From contig NZ_JACHXP010000004.1 of assembly GCF_014192215.1 (NCBI RefSeq), positions 1-64,000 of the forward strand: 64,000 nucleotides of DNA. Reading direction: 5' to 3'. The position numbers and the translations under genes are program-made. Shown in pieces: positions 50,048 to 60,108 of the stretch (positions within the stretch are counted from its first letter, which is position 1; every line of letters begins with the position of its first letter). This DNA comes from Halomonas cerina (GTDB lineage Bacteria > Pseudomonadota > Gammaproteobacteria > Pseudomonadales > Halomonadaceae). The notes beneath the pieces are model-generated. The model was not told the DNA's origin. It searched no databases and worked only from the letters and a program-made list of their open reading frames with translations.

Positions 50048-51139
50048 ATGGGTTTCAACTGCGGTATCGTGGGCCTGCCCAACGTCGGCAAGTCCACCCT
50101 CTTCAATGCCCTGACCAAGTCCGGCATCGACGCCGAGAACTTCCCCTTCTGCACCATCGAGCCCAACGTCGGCATCGTGCCCATGCCCGACCCGCGCCTC
50201 GACCGGCTTGCCGAGATCGTAAGGCCGCAGAAGGTGCTGCCCACCACCATGGAGTTCGTCGACATCGCCGGCTTGGTGGCGGGGGCCTCCAAGGGGGAGG
50301 GGCTGGGCAACCAGTTTTTGGCCAATATTCGCGAGACCCAGGCCATCGCCCATGTGGTGCGCTGCTTCGACAACGACAACGTCATCCACGTGGCCAACCA
50401 GATCGACCCCCGTACCGACATCGAGACCATCAACCTGGAGCTGGCGCTCGCCGACCTCGACACCGTCGACCGGGCCATCCAGCGCCTGACCCGCGTGGTC
50501 AAGAGCGGTGACAAGGACGCCATCGCCACCAAGGCGATCCTCGACCGCATTCAGCCCCACCTGGCGGAAGGCCTGCCGCTGAGAAGCGCAGGCCTCGACG
50601 ACGACGAGAAGCGTCAGCTCAAGAGCTTCGGCTTCCTGACCCTCAAGCCCACCATGTACATCGCCAACGTCAACGAGGATGGCTTCGAGGCCAATCCCTA
50701 CCTGGACGTGGTCAACGAGATCGCCGCCGAGGAAGGGGCCGTGGTAGTACCGGTATGCAACCAGATCGAGGCCGAGATCGCCGAGCTCGACGAGGAGGAG
50801 CGCGCCATGTTCCTCGACGAGATGGGCATGGAAGAACCCGGGCTCGACCGGGTGATCCGCGCCGGTTATGCCCTGCTCGGGCTGCAGACCTACTTCACCG
50901 CAGGGGTAAAGGAGGTGCGCGCCTGGACCGTCAGGGTGGGCGCCACCGCCCCCGAGGCCGCCGGCGTGATCCACACCGACTTCCAGAAGGGCTTCATCCG
51001 CGCCGAGGTCATCGCCTATGACGACTTCGTGACCCTGGGCGGCGAGCAGGGCGCCAAGGATGCCGGCAAGTGGCGCCTGGAAGGCAAGGACTACATCGTC
51101 CAGGATGGGGATGTGATCCACTTTCGCTTCAATGTCTAA
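50048..51139 (+). CDS. ychF: Redox-regulated ATPase YchF (Obg-related)
   Basis: 363 residues. P-loop [14 protein letters not shown], followed by [14 protein letters not shown] and the switch [23 protein letters not shown] coiled-coil insertion and a C-terminal TGS domain ([16 protein letters not shown]) complete it. YchF hydrolyses ATP in preference to GTP and binds ribosomes. Usual partner of pth. Confidence 0.97.
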   Translation: MGFNCGIVGLPNVGKSTLFNALTKSGIDAENFPFCTIEPNVGIVPMPDPRLDRLAEIVRPQKVLPTTMEFVDIAGLVAGASKGEGLGNQFLANIRETQAIAHVVRCFDNDNVIHVANQIDPRTDIETINLELALADLDTVDRAIQRLTRVVKSGDKDAIATKAILDRIQPHLAEGLPLRSAGLDDDEKRQLKSFGFLTLKPTMYIANVNEDGFEANPYLDVVNEIAAEEGAVVVPVCNQIEAEIAELDEEERAMFLDEMGMEEPGLDRVIRAGYALLGLQTYFTAGVKEVRAWTVRVGATAPEAAGVIHTDFQKGFIRAEVIAYDDFVTLGGEQGAKDAGKWRLEGKDYIVQDGDVIHFRFNV

Positions 51140-51191
51140 TATCGAAGACCATCACCCTGGGTCGTCGATCGGGGCTGTTCCGTCGACAGGC

Positions 51192-51226
51192 CTGTAGGTC
51201 GGATAAGCCGAAGGCGCATCCGACGT
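51192..51226. repeat. REP-like palindromic element
   Basis: CTGTAGGTCGGATAAGC followed by GCATCCGAC: inverted arms GTCGGAT (51198-51204) and ATCCGAC (51218-51224). This resembles the dispersed REP/BIME-type palindromes known from enterobacteria and pseudomonads. Lies between ychF and tRNA-Met. Confidence 0.7.
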
Positions 51227-51258
51227 GACGGAGACGCTGTCGGCCGGGTCTACGCCAC

Positions 51259-51287
51259 TTGACGGCCGGGGGCGTCTCCGGTAATAT
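51259..51287 (+). promoter_or_regulatory. Promoter of tRNA-Met (plus copy)
   Basis: TTGACG (51259-51264), a 17-bp spacer and TAATAT (51282-51287), followed by a GC-rich discriminator (CCGCCCCCG) of the kind linked to stringent control. The tRNA begins 15 bp after the -10. Confidence 0.85.
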
Positions 51288-51302
51288 CCGCCCCCGTCGA
51301 AA

Positions 51303-51379
51303 GGCTACGTAGCTCAGTTGGTTAGAGCACATCACTCATAATGATGGGGTCCCCTGTTCGAGTCAGGGCGTAGCCACCA
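51303..51379 (+). tRNA. tRNA-Met (elongator, anticodon CAT)
   Basis: 77 nt with encoded CCA. Acceptor GGCTACG / CGTAGCC, anticodon loop CTCATAA. The acceptor/D/anticodon half matches E. coli elongator tRNA-Met. The A1:U72-like initiator mismatch is absent. Identical to the minus-strand copy at 55785-55861. Confidence 0.95.
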
Positions 51380-51386
51380 GATACCG

Positions 51387-51420
51387 AAAAAGCCCGTCTG
51401 GCGAACCAGGCGGGCTTTTT
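51387..51420. terminator. Bidirectional terminator after tRNA-Met
   Basis: AAAAGCCCGTCTGG, loop CGAA, CCAGGCGGGCTTTTT: stem with flanking A and T runs, one G-T pair. It serves tRNA-Met. Heptamer array 3 starts directly at its T-run. Confidence 0.9.
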
Positions 51421-51542
51421 GGCTTCGGGCTTCGGGCTTTTTGGCTTCGGGCTTCGGGCTTCGGGCTTCGGGCTTCGGGCTTCGGGCTTCGGGCTTCGGG
51501 CTTCGGGCTTCGGGCTTCGGGCTTCGGGCTTCGGGCTTCGGG
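51421..51542. repeat. Heptamer tandem array 3 (unit GGCTTCG, 2 + 14 copies)
   Basis: Two units, then GGCTTTTT (51435-51442), then 14 perfect units to 51540. On the other strand the unit is a rotation of GAAGCCC, one base from array 1. The internal CGGGCTTTTT copy repeats the tail of the adjoining terminator. Further degenerate copies (CGTAGCTCATAGCCC) occur at 51579-51593. Confidence 0.97.
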
Positions 51543-51597
51543 CGGCCAGCTTATCTTGCCGCCTTCCAGCTCGCCGCCCGTAGCTCATAGCCCAGCC

Positions 51598-52896
51598 TCA
51601 GGGCAACTCGGCGCGGTTGAAGAAGGCCGTCAGCACCCGCGTCAGATGCTCGACGTCATGGGCACCGGCGGTCTCGCGGATGGAGTGCATGGCCCACTGG
51701 GGTACGCCCACATCCAGGGTCGGCACGCCGAGCTCGGTGGCGGTGATCGGCCCGATGGTGCTGCCGCAGCCCATGTCGGCCCGGGTGACGAAGGTCTGCA
51801 CCGGCACCTCCACCTCGCGGCACAGATCCCGGAACAGCGCCGCGGTGGCGCTGTTGGTGGCGTAGCGCTGGTTGGCGTTGACCTTGATCACCGGCCCGCC
51901 ATTGAGCGCCGGCCCATGGGCGGCGTCGTGCCTGTCCGGGAAGTTGGGGTGCAGGGCATGGGCATTGTCGCAGGAGATCAGCCGCGAGGCCTGGATCAGG
52001 CGGATGACCCCCTCCTCCCCTGCCTCGCCCAACTGGGCGTTGACCCGGCGCAGCACATCGCCGAGGAAAGGGCCTTGGGCGCCGCAGGCGCTGGCGCTGC
52101 CCACCTCCTCGTGGTCGTTGGCCACCAGCACGGCCCCCTGGCGGCCGTCACTCTCCAGCAGTGCTTCCAGCCCCATGAAGCAGGACAGCAGGTTGTCGAG
52201 GCGTGCACCGCTAATCAGCTCGCCTTCGACGCCGACCCGGGCCGGCGGCTGCACGTCGTAGAGGGCCAGTTCGAAGTCGAGCACCTCGACCTCCTCGAGG
52301 CCATGCTCGGCGGCCAGCCAGTCGCGCAGCAGACGCTCCAGGTCCGCCGCTTTCCCGCCCTGCAGCAAGACCGGCGCCATCTCGGTCTGGGCATTCATGG
52401 CCCGGCCATTGTTGGCCTCCCGGTCCAGGTGGATGGCGAGGCTCGGGATGATCGCCACCGGCCGGTCGACATCCAGCAGCACGCCTTCCAGGCGACCATC
52501 GGGATGGCGCACATGCACCCGCCCGGCCAGCCCCAGGTCGCGGTCGAACCAGGGCGCCAGCAGCGCCCCACCATAGACCTCCACGCCGAGCTGCAGCCAC
52601 CCGGCGGCAGTCTGGGCGGCTTGTGGCTTGAGCCGCAGGCCAGGGCTGTCGGTGTGGGCACCGATCAGGCGCAGGGCCTCCAGGGGCTGCGCGGGCAGCT
52701 GCAGGGCGATCAGCGAGGAGTCGTTGCGGCACACATAGACCTTCTCACCGGGCGATAGCCGCCAGGCCTGGGTCTCCTCGAGGCACCGGTAGCCGGCGGC
52801 CTCCAGGCGCTCGGCCATGTTGGCCGTGGCGTGCCAGGGGGTGGGGGATCGACGCAGGAAATCGAGCAGGCGCTCGAGCCGGGCATCCTGGGACAT
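51598..52896 (-). CDS. apeB: M18-family aspartyl aminopeptidase
   Basis: 432 residues. Dinuclear zinc aminopeptidase removing N-terminal Asp/Glu. Metal ligands and catalytic residues are visible in IGAHTDSPGLRLKP, ISGARLDN, NDHEEVGSASACGAQ, SCDNAHALHPN and VPQWAMHSIRETAG. GGPVIKVNANQRYAT is the family segment. Transcribed towards the terminator at 51387. The gene symbol follows the M18 (PepC/ApeB-like) naming and is a family-level label. Confidence 0.9.
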   Translation of the reverse strand: MSQDARLERLLDFLRRSPTPWHATANMAERLEAAGYRCLEETQAWRLSPGEKVYVCRNDSSLIALQLPAQPLEALRLIGAHTDSPGLRLKPQAAQTAAGWLQLGVEVYGGALLAPWFDRDLGLAGRVHVRHPDGRLEGVLLDVDRPVAIIPSLAIHLDREANNGRAMNAQTEMAPVLLQGGKAADLERLLRDWLAAEHGLEEVEVLDFELALYDVQPPARVGVEGELISGARLDNLLSCFMGLEALLESDGRQGAVLVANDHEEVGSASACGAQGPFLGDVLRRVNAQLGEAGEEGVIRLIQASRLISCDNAHALHPNFPDRHDAAHGPALNGGPVIKVNANQRYATNSATAALFRDLCREVEVPVQTFVTRADMGCGSTIGPITATELGVPTLDVGVPQWAMHSIRETAGAHDVEHLTRVLTAFFNRAELP

Positions 52897-53013
52897 GGGC
52901 TTCCTCTATCGCAAAGCGGTTGGGGGTCTTGGGAACTCGGGCAAGCTGCTATAATGGCTCTTTTCGTCCATGCAACTTGCCAGCCGAGCCGAGGTCTGGA
53001 GGGAAGAGTGTAC

Positions 53014-53040
53014 ATGAATCCTGGAGTGCTTCATCGATGA
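53014..53040 (+). other. Eight-codon leader frame overlapping prc
   Basis: ATG at 53014 with GGAGGG 8-13 bases upstream encodes MNPGVLHR and stops at TGA 53038-53040, overlapping the prc ATG (CGATGA). The prc start itself has only a distant TGGAG. Translational coupling is likely; a regulatory role is speculative. Confidence 0.45.
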
Positions 53041-55103
53041 GCCTGTTTGTCACCCTGGGGCGTGCGTCGGCCCTGTTCCTGCTGCTGGCCGGCTCGACGG
53101 CCCTGGCACAACCCGCGCCGAGCGATGCCCAGCGTCAGGCGGCCGTGGAAGTGGCCGAGTCCCTGCGCTACGGCCACTATGCGGAGGTGAGCCTCGACGA
53201 CGCCTGGTCGCGGCGGGCCTTCGCGCGCTACCTGGATATCCTCGACGGCCAGCGTGCCTACCTGCTGGACCGTGATGTGGAGGCCTTCCGGGATCTCGAG
53301 ACGACCCTGGACGACGCCATCCTCGACGGCGAGCTGTCCCGGCCCTATGCGCTCTTCGAACGCTACCAGACCCGCACGGAAGCCCGCCTCGAATGGCTGT
53401 TGGCCAGGCTCGACGAGGGCCTGGACTTCAGCTTCGACGGCGAGCAGCGCCTGGCTCTGGAGCGCGAGGACGTGCCCTGGGTCGACAGCGAGGCCGCCCT
53501 GGACAGGCTATGGTCCAAGCGCCTGGAGAATGCGGCCCTGACCCTGTCGATCAGCGGCCAGGACGATGATCAGGTGATAGAGACCCTTCGCCAGCGCTAT
53601 GAAGGCCAGCTCAACCGCCTCCAGCAAACCAATGCCGAGGACGTCTTCGGCCTGCTGATGGCCGCGGTGACCGGCACCATCGACCCGCACAGCGAGTACC
53701 TCTCGCCACGTCAAGGCGAGTCCTTCGACATCCAGATGCGCCTGTCGCTCGAGGGCATCGGTGCCCTGCTGCAGGCCGACGGCGAGTATGTGAAGGTGGC
53801 GAGCCTGGTGCCGGGCGGACCGGCCGAACGCGCCGGTGTGCTCGAACCGGCCGATCGCATCATCGGGGTCGGCCAGGAAGGCGAAGAGATGGTCAATGTG
53901 GTGGGGATGCGCCTGGACGACGTGGTGGACATGATCCGCGGCCCCAAGGGCACCGTGGTCCGTCTCGACATCGTGCCCGCCCAGGCCGTGGACATGACCC
54001 GCTCCAAGGTCATCGAGATCACCCGCGATACCGTCAAGCTGGAGGACCAGGCCGCCCGGGGCGAGGTGATCGAGCTCGAGCGAGAGGACGGCGTCCACCG
54101 GGTCGGCGTGATCAAGGTCCCGACCTTCTATGTGGACTTCGACGCCTGGCAGGCCGGCGAGGAGGACTACCGCAGCAGCACCCGCGACGTGGCCAAGGAG
54201 ATCGAGCGCCTCAAGGCCGAGGGCATCGAGGGCATCGTGCTGGACCTGCGCAACAACGGCGGGGGCGCGCTGCAGGAGGCCAATTCCCTGATCGGCCTGT
54301 TCATCGATCGCGGCCCCACGGTGCAGGTTCGCGACGCCCGCGGGCGTATCAGCCTGTATGGCGACACCGAAAGCGGCACCCTCTATGATGGCCCGCTGAC
54401 CGTACTGGTCAACCGCCTCTCGGCCTCCGCCTCGGAGATCTTCGCCGGCGCCATTCAGGACTATGGTCGCGGCCTGGTGGTGGGCACCGATACCTTCGGC
54501 AAGGGCACGGTGCAGACCCTCAACGAGCTGAGCCACGGCCAGATCAAGCTGACCCGCGCCAAGTTCTATCGCATCTCCGGGGAAAGCACCCAGCACCGCG
54601 GCGTACAGCCCGATATCGCCTTCCCGAGCCTGGTTGATCCCGAAGTGATCGGCGAGAGCAGCCTCGATAACGCCTTGCCCTGGGATACGGTTCGCGAGGT
54701 GCAGTACCGGACCTATGGCCAGCCCGACGCCTTCCTGGCCCCCCTGCGCGACCGCCATCGCGAGCGAGCCGACGAACAGCCCAACTTCCACTACCTGGAG
54801 CGCCAGGCGGAACTGGCCAGCCGCCTGCGCGAGCAACACACCAGCGTCAGCCTCAACCGGGAACAGCGCCAGCGCGAGGCGGAAGCCCGCGAGGCCGAGC
54901 AGCTGGCGCTGGAGAACGAGCGTCGCCGGGCGCTGGGAATGGCACCGCTGGACGAGTGGATCGACGCCCGAGACGAGGAGGCACTCCCTGGCGATGACGA
55001 CAAGGCCGAGCCCATCGACCGCGCCCAGGTGCGGGAGGCGGCCCAGATCCTGCTCGATTACGCCGGCATGAAGGGAAACTGGCACCTCGCCGAGCACATG
55101 TGA
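53037..55103 (+). CDS. prc: Tail-specific periplasmic protease Prc (C-terminal processing peptidase)
   Basis: 688 residues. Signal peptide (LFLLLAGSTALAQP, cleavage near 24). N-terminal helical domain, PDZ domain around 250-330 (LSLEGIGALLQADGEYVKVA), then the Ser/Lys protease core (LRNNGGGALQEANSL, VNRLSASASEIFAGAIQDYG with the Ser, and TDTFGKGTVQTL with the Lys). The C-terminal DUF3340 tail has a long charged coiled coil. Start 53037 overlaps the stop of an 8-codon leader frame (MNPGVLHR, 53014-53040) that has the better ribosome-binding site (GGAGGG). Degrades ssrA-tagged and misfolded periplasmic proteins and processes PBP3. Confidence 0.95.
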   Translation: MSLFVTLGRASALFLLLAGSTALAQPAPSDAQRQAAVEVAESLRYGHYAEVSLDDAWSRRAFARYLDILDGQRAYLLDRDVEAFRDLETTLDDAILDGELSRPYALFERYQTRTEARLEWLLARLDEGLDFSFDGEQRLALEREDVPWVDSEAALDRLWSKRLENAALTLSISGQDDDQVIETLRQRYEGQLNRLQQTNAEDVFGLLMAAVTGTIDPHSEYLSPRQGESFDIQMRLSLEGIGALLQADGEYVKVASLVPGGPAERAGVLEPADRIIGVGQEGEEMVNVVGMRLDDVVDMIRGPKGTVVRLDIVPAQAVDMTRSKVIEITRDTVKLEDQAARGEVIELEREDGVHRVGVIKVPTFYVDFDAWQAGEEDYRSSTRDVAKEIERLKAEGIEGIVLDLRNNGGGALQEANSLIGLFIDRGPTVQVRDARGRISLYGDTESGTLYDGPLTVLVNRLSASASEIFAGAIQDYGRGLVVGTDTFGKGTVQTLNELSHGQIKLTRAKFYRISGESTQHRGVQPDIAFPSLVDPEVIGESSLDNALPWDTVREVQYRTYGQPDAFLAPLRDRHRERADEQPNFHYLERQAELASRLREQHTSVSLNREQRQREAEAREAEQLALENERRRALGMAPLDEWIDARDEEALPGDDDKAEPIDRAQVREAAQILLDYAGMKGNWHLAEHM

Positions 55104-55130
55104 CCCCCGGCGGGGATGACGGTCATCATG

Positions 55131-55161
55131 GGCCGGGCGCGTGAAGCAGCCCGGCCTTTTT
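55131..55161 (+). terminator. Rho-independent terminator of prc
   Basis: GGCCGGGC / GCCCGGCC stem with a 10-nt loop, followed by TTTTTT, 28 bp after the prc stop codon. Confidence 0.88.
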
Positions 55162-55344
55162 CATTACACCGCTCGACCAGGCGATACCCGCCCTGCCCTG
55201 GCGGCAGGGATGGACAGGCCAACCGGCAAACTGCCTCACTCGGTCACGCAATAAGCAGGAAAGCGAACCGCGACAACAGCCACAATCAGAATGACGACGA
55301 AAAAAGGGGGAAGGGAAATCACGATAGGCAAGAGCATTGGCATC

Positions 55345-55420
<76 letters not shown>

Positions 55421-55456
55421 ATGACATGCTGGCCCTTGCGGACTAGGAAGGAAAGG

Positions 55457-55532
55457 TGGCTCCCCGAGCAGGACTCGAACCTGCGACCCAATGATTAACA
55501 GTCATTTGCTCTACCAACTGAGCTATCGGGGA
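55457..55532 (-). tRNA. tRNA-Asn (anticodon GTT), copy 2
   Basis: 76 nt with CCA, identical to copy 3. Lies 36 bp upstream of copy 1 on the minus strand. Confidence 0.96.
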
Positions 55533-55577
55533 ATGACCTTTGCGATTACTGCCGTGCTCGTTGCTCCGGGAGGAGGC

Positions 55578-55653
55578 TGGCTCCCCGAGCAGGACTCGAA
55601 CCTGCGACCCAATGATTAACAGTCATTTGCTCTACCAACTGAGCTATCGGGGA
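55578..55653 (-). tRNA. tRNA-Asn (anticodon GTT), copy 3
   Basis: 76 nt with CCA, first of the cluster behind the promoter at 55675-55702. 45 bp to copy 2. Confidence 0.96.
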
Positions 55654-55674
55654 ATGGCCTCGAGCACGGGGCGT

Positions 55675-55702
55675 AGTATACGCATCGGCTTGTAAACGTC
55701 AA
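55675..55702 (-). promoter_or_regulatory. Promoter of the tRNA-Asn cluster
   Basis: On the minus strand TTGACG (55702-55697), 16-bp spacer, TATACT (55680-55675), then a GC-rich discriminator (ACGCCCCGTG). About 22 bp before the first tRNA-Asn. Confidence 0.85.
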
Positions 55703-55738
55703 GGCCCGGCAGGCGTGGCAGACGCAGCCCCCAACGCA

Positions 55739-55774
55739 AGACGCCCGCGCGACCAGAGGGTCGGGCGGGCGTCT
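55739..55774 (-). terminator. Hairpin after tRNA-Met (minus copy)
   Basis: Long GC-rich stem AGACGCCCGCGCGACC / GGTCGGGCGGGCGTCT with an AGAG loop and one mismatch, between tRNA-Met and the tRNA-Asn promoter. The T-run on the minus strand is short. Confidence 0.6.
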
Positions 55775-55784
55775 CGGGCTGTCC

Positions 55785-55861
55785 TGGTGGCTACGCCCTG
55801 ACTCGAACAGGGGACCCCATCATTATGAGTGATGTGCTCTAACCAACTGAGCTACGTAGCC
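55785..55861 (-). tRNA. tRNA-Met (elongator, anticodon CAT), inverted copy
   Basis: 77 nt, identical to 51303-51379 but on the opposite strand. Together they make a 77-bp inverted repeat 4.4 kb apart. Confidence 0.95.
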
Positions 55862-55904
55862 ATTCCACGAATCGTTCCTCCACGAGGCGATTCGACGGTC
55901 GTGA

Positions 55905-55933
55905 ATTATGCACGCGAGCCCACCACATGGCAA
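55905..55933 (-). promoter_or_regulatory. Promoter of tRNA-Met (minus copy)
   Basis: On the minus strand TTGCCA (55933-55928), a 17-bp spacer and CATAAT (55910-55905), 43 bp before the tRNA. Confidence 0.7.
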
Positions 55934-56016
55934 GCCCGATCCTCCCTCCTCTCAGGCCTCGATCCGGGTGGCCTCCTTCCCCTGGCAGGGTCGGTCCCCC
56001 CTGAAATCACTTTATT

Positions 56017-56032
56017 AATTGAACGTTCAATT
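56017..56032. promoter_or_regulatory. BetI operator
   Basis: Perfect 16-bp palindrome AATTGAACGTTCAATT, 83 bp before betI, in an AT-rich promoter-like stretch. It contains TTGAACGTTCAA, the core I associate with choline-responsive BetI sites in gammaproteobacteria. BetI is the first gene behind it, so autorepression relieved by choline is expected. Confidence 0.8.
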
Positions 56033-56114
56033 TAAAAATGGCAAGCTGTCCCTATGGCCACATGCCGTAGTGGCATGGTGGCAAGACAGCTTTCCCGGGA
56101 GAGGAGGTCGCAAG

Positions 56115-56750
56115 GTGCCCAAGGTCGGAATGGAACCCATCCGTCGCCAGCAGCTGATCCAGGCCACCATGGCGGCCATCGACGAGGTCGGCCTGGCCGA
56201 TGCCACGGTGATGCGCATCGCCCGGCATGCCGGCGTCTCCGCCGGCATCATCAGCCATTACTTCGGCGGCAAGGATGGCCTGCTGGAGGCGACGATGCGC
56301 CAGATCCTCAGCGATCTCGGCGAGGCCGTCACCGCCCGCCGCCGGGCCCTGGCGACGACGTCTCCCGAGGCGCATCTGGCGGCGATCATCGACGGCAACT
56401 TCGACCGTTCCCAGGTCACCGGCCCGGTGGCCAAGACCTGGCTGGCCTTCTGGGCCAGCAGCATGCACAAACCCGAGCTGGCGCGCTTGCAGCAGGTCAA
56501 CGATCGCCGCCTCTACGCCAACCTCTGCCACCAGCTGCGCCGGCTGCTGCCCAAGGAGCAGGCCCGTGATGCCGCTGGGGCGCTAGCCGCGATGATCGAC
56601 GGCCTGTGGCTGCGTGGTGCCCTGACCCCCGAGGGGCTGGATAGTGACCGTGCCCGGCGCCTGGCCCGGGACTATCTCGACCAGCTGCTTCACGCCCATG
56701 GGGTGGCCACGACACCGGCGACGCCTCGCTCCCTTTCCACCGAGTCCTGA
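56115..56750 (+). CDS. betI: Choline-responsive TetR-family repressor BetI
   Basis: 211 residues from a GTG start ([19 protein letters not shown]), aligning exactly with E. coli MPKLGMQSIRR. GGAGGT lies six bases upstream. Helix-turn-helix [20 protein letters not shown]. The ligand domain includes [20 protein letters not shown] and the C-terminal [10 protein letters not shown]. Represses the bet genes until choline accumulates. A palindromic operator is just upstream; betB follows after 11 bp. Confidence 0.96.
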   Translation: MPKVGMEPIRRQQLIQATMAAIDEVGLADATVMRIARHAGVSAGIISHYFGGKDGLLEATMRQILSDLGEAVTARRRALATTSPEAHLAAIIDGNFDRSQVTGPVAKTWLAFWASSMHKPELARLQQVNDRRLYANLCHQLRRLLPKEQARDAAGALAAMIDGLWLRGALTPEGLDSDRARRLARDYLDQLLHAHGVATTPATPRSLSTES

Positions 56751-56761
56751 CGGGAGGTCCC

Positions 56762-58246
<1,485 letters not shown>

Positions 58247-58255
58247 GGAGATCCC

Positions 58256-59947
58256 ATGTCCCAGATCCGTGAATTCGATTACGTCATCATCGGCGCGGGG
58301 TCGGCCGGCAATGTCCTGGCCACTCGCCTCACCGAGGACCCGGACGTCAGCGTGCTGCTGCTCGAGGCCGGCGGTCCGGACCACCGCTTCGACTTTCGCA
58401 CCCAGATGCCCGCCGCCCTGGCCTATCCGCTGCAGGGCAAGCGCTACAACTGGGCCTTCGAGACCGATCCCGAGCCGCACATGAACAACCGGCGCATGGA
58501 GTGCGGCCGCGGTAAGGGCTTGGGCGGCTCCTCGCTGATCAACGGCATGTGTTACATCCGCGGCAATGCCCTCGACTACGACGGCTGGGCCAAGCGAGCC
58601 GGTCTCGAGGACTGGACCTACGCCGACTGCCTGCCCTACTTCAAGAAGGCCGAGACCCGTGATATCGGCCCCGACGCCTATCACGGCGGCGATGGGCCGG
58701 TTAGCGTGACCACGCCGAAAGAGGGGAACAATCCTCTTTATCACGCCTTTATCGAGGCGGGACAGCAGGCCGGCTATCCGGCTACCGAGGACGTCAATGG
58801 CTACCAGCAGGAAGGCTTCGGCCCCATGGACCGCTTCGTCACCCCGAACGGGCGGCGTGCCTCCACGGCGCGGGGCTACCTGGACCAGGCCAAGGGGCGA
58901 TCGAACCTGACCATCGAGACCCGGGCGACGACCGATGTCATCACCTTCGCAGGCAAGCGGGCTACCGGCGTGCGCTATGCGCGTCGCGGCCAGCCCCGGC
59001 AGGTCCACGCCCGCCGCGAGGTGCTGCTGTGTGCCGGCGCCATCGCCTCGCCGCAGATCCTGCAACGCTCCGGCGTGGGCCCGAAGGACGTGCTCGAGGA
59101 ACTGGGCATCACCCCGGTGCAGGTCAACGAGAACGTCGGCGCCCACCTCCAGGATCACCTGGAGATGTACATCCAGTACGAATGCACCCAGCCGATATCG
59201 CTCTATCCGGCGCTGAAATGGTACAACCAGCCGAAGATCGGCGCCGAGTGGCTCTTCCTCGGCACCGGCGTGGGGGCCAGCAACCAGTTCGAGGCGGCGG
59301 GCTTCATCCGCTCTCGCGACGAGGAAGAATGGCCCAATCTCCAGTACCATTTTTTGCCCATCGCCATCAGCTACAACGGCAAGAGCGCGGTGCAAGCCCA
59401 CGGCTTCCAGGCCCATGTCGGCTCCATGCGCTCCGAGAGCCGCGGCCGGGTGCGCCTGACGTCCCGGGATCCCGAGGCCGCGCCCTCGATCCTGTTCAAT
59501 TACATGTCCACCGACAAGGACTGGCAGGAGTTTCGCGACGCCATCCGCCTGACCCGGGAGATCATCAATCAGCCGGCCTTCGATGCCTATCGCGGCCGGG
59601 AGATCTCGCCGGGAGCGGATGTGCAGAGCGATGAGCAACTGGACGCCTTCGTCCGCGAACATGCCGAGACCGCCTATCATCCCTGCGGCAGCTGCCGCAT
59701 GGGCGAGGGCGAGGATGCCGTGGTCGACGGTGCCGGCCAGGCGCATGGCCTGGAGGGCCTGAGGGTGGTCGATGCCTCGCTGTTCCCGGTGATCCCCACC
59801 GGCAATCTCAACGCCCCGACGATCATGTTAGCGGAAAAGATCGCCGACAAGATCCGCGGCCGCGAGCCCCTGCCGAGAAGCGACGCCCCCTACTACGTGG
59901 CCGGCGACGCCCCAGCGCGCCAGATACCGCGACGTCCCGCCGCCTGA
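58256..59947 (+). CDS. betA: Choline dehydrogenase
   Basis: 563 residues, GMC-family FAD oxidoreductase. Converts choline to betaine aldehyde at the inner membrane. FAD motif [23 protein letters not shown] signature 1 [19 protein letters not shown], signature 2 [15 protein letters not shown], and catalytic His residues in [16 protein letters not shown] and [20 protein letters not shown] precedes the start. The gene has the E. coli order betI-betB-betA; no betT transporter is in the window. Confidence 0.97.
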   Translation: MSQIREFDYVIIGAGSAGNVLATRLTEDPDVSVLLLEAGGPDHRFDFRTQMPAALAYPLQGKRYNWAFETDPEPHMNNRRMECGRGKGLGGSSLINGMCYIRGNALDYDGWAKRAGLEDWTYADCLPYFKKAETRDIGPDAYHGGDGPVSVTTPKEGNNPLYHAFIEAGQQAGYPATEDVNGYQQEGFGPMDRFVTPNGRRASTARGYLDQAKGRSNLTIETRATTDVITFAGKRATGVRYARRGQPRQVHARREVLLCAGAIASPQILQRSGVGPKDVLEELGITPVQVNENVGAHLQDHLEMYIQYECTQPISLYPALKWYNQPKIGAEWLFLGTGVGASNQFEAAGFIRSRDEEEWPNLQYHFLPIAISYNGKSAVQAHGFQAHVGSMRSESRGRVRLTSRDPEAAPSILFNYMSTDKDWQEFRDAIRLTREIINQPAFDAYRGREISPGADVQSDEQLDAFVREHAETAYHPCGSCRMGEGEDAVVDGAGQAHGLEGLRVVDASLFPVIPTGNLNAPTIMLAEKIADKIRGREPLPRSDAPYYVAGDAPARQIPRRPAA

Positions 59948-59972
59948 GTTGTATCACCACTTGACCGCAGTC

Positions 59973-59998
59973 CCCCGTCCTGGGCAACCAGGGCGGGG
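59973..59998 (+). terminator. Hairpin after betA
   Basis: CCCCGTCCTGG / CCAGGGCGGGG stem (one T-G pair) with a GCAA loop, 25 bp after betA. No T-run, so its strength is uncertain. Confidence 0.45.
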
Positions 59999-60060
59999 CG
60001 TTGTGCATCGGGCCCTCCCGGATATGGCCGATCGGCGAGAAATGGACTAGCCTGCAGGCA

Positions 60061-60078
60061 TTAAAACAACTGTTCGAA
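60061..60078. promoter_or_regulatory. Imperfect palindrome upstream of fadE (possible fatty-acid regulator site)
   Basis: TTAAAACAACTGTTCGAA: 8-2-8 inverted repeat with two mismatches, 31 bp before the fadE start. It loosely resembles PsrA/FadR-like TetR-family sites of fatty-acid genes. No regulator gene is in the window. Confidence 0.3.
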
Positions 60079-60108
60079 TGCTGCCACCATCCTCCGAGGG
60101 ACGACCCC

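Noticed and set aside
51303..51379. tRNA-Ile2 (lysidine) reading of the CAT anticodon
   Set aside because: Acceptor, D-arm and anticodon-arm bases agree with elongator tRNA-Met rather than tRNA-Ile(CAT).
51421..51542. CRISPR array
   Set aside because: Units are 7 bp in direct contact with no spacers, and no cas genes are present. The same holds for the arrays at 1 and 49951.
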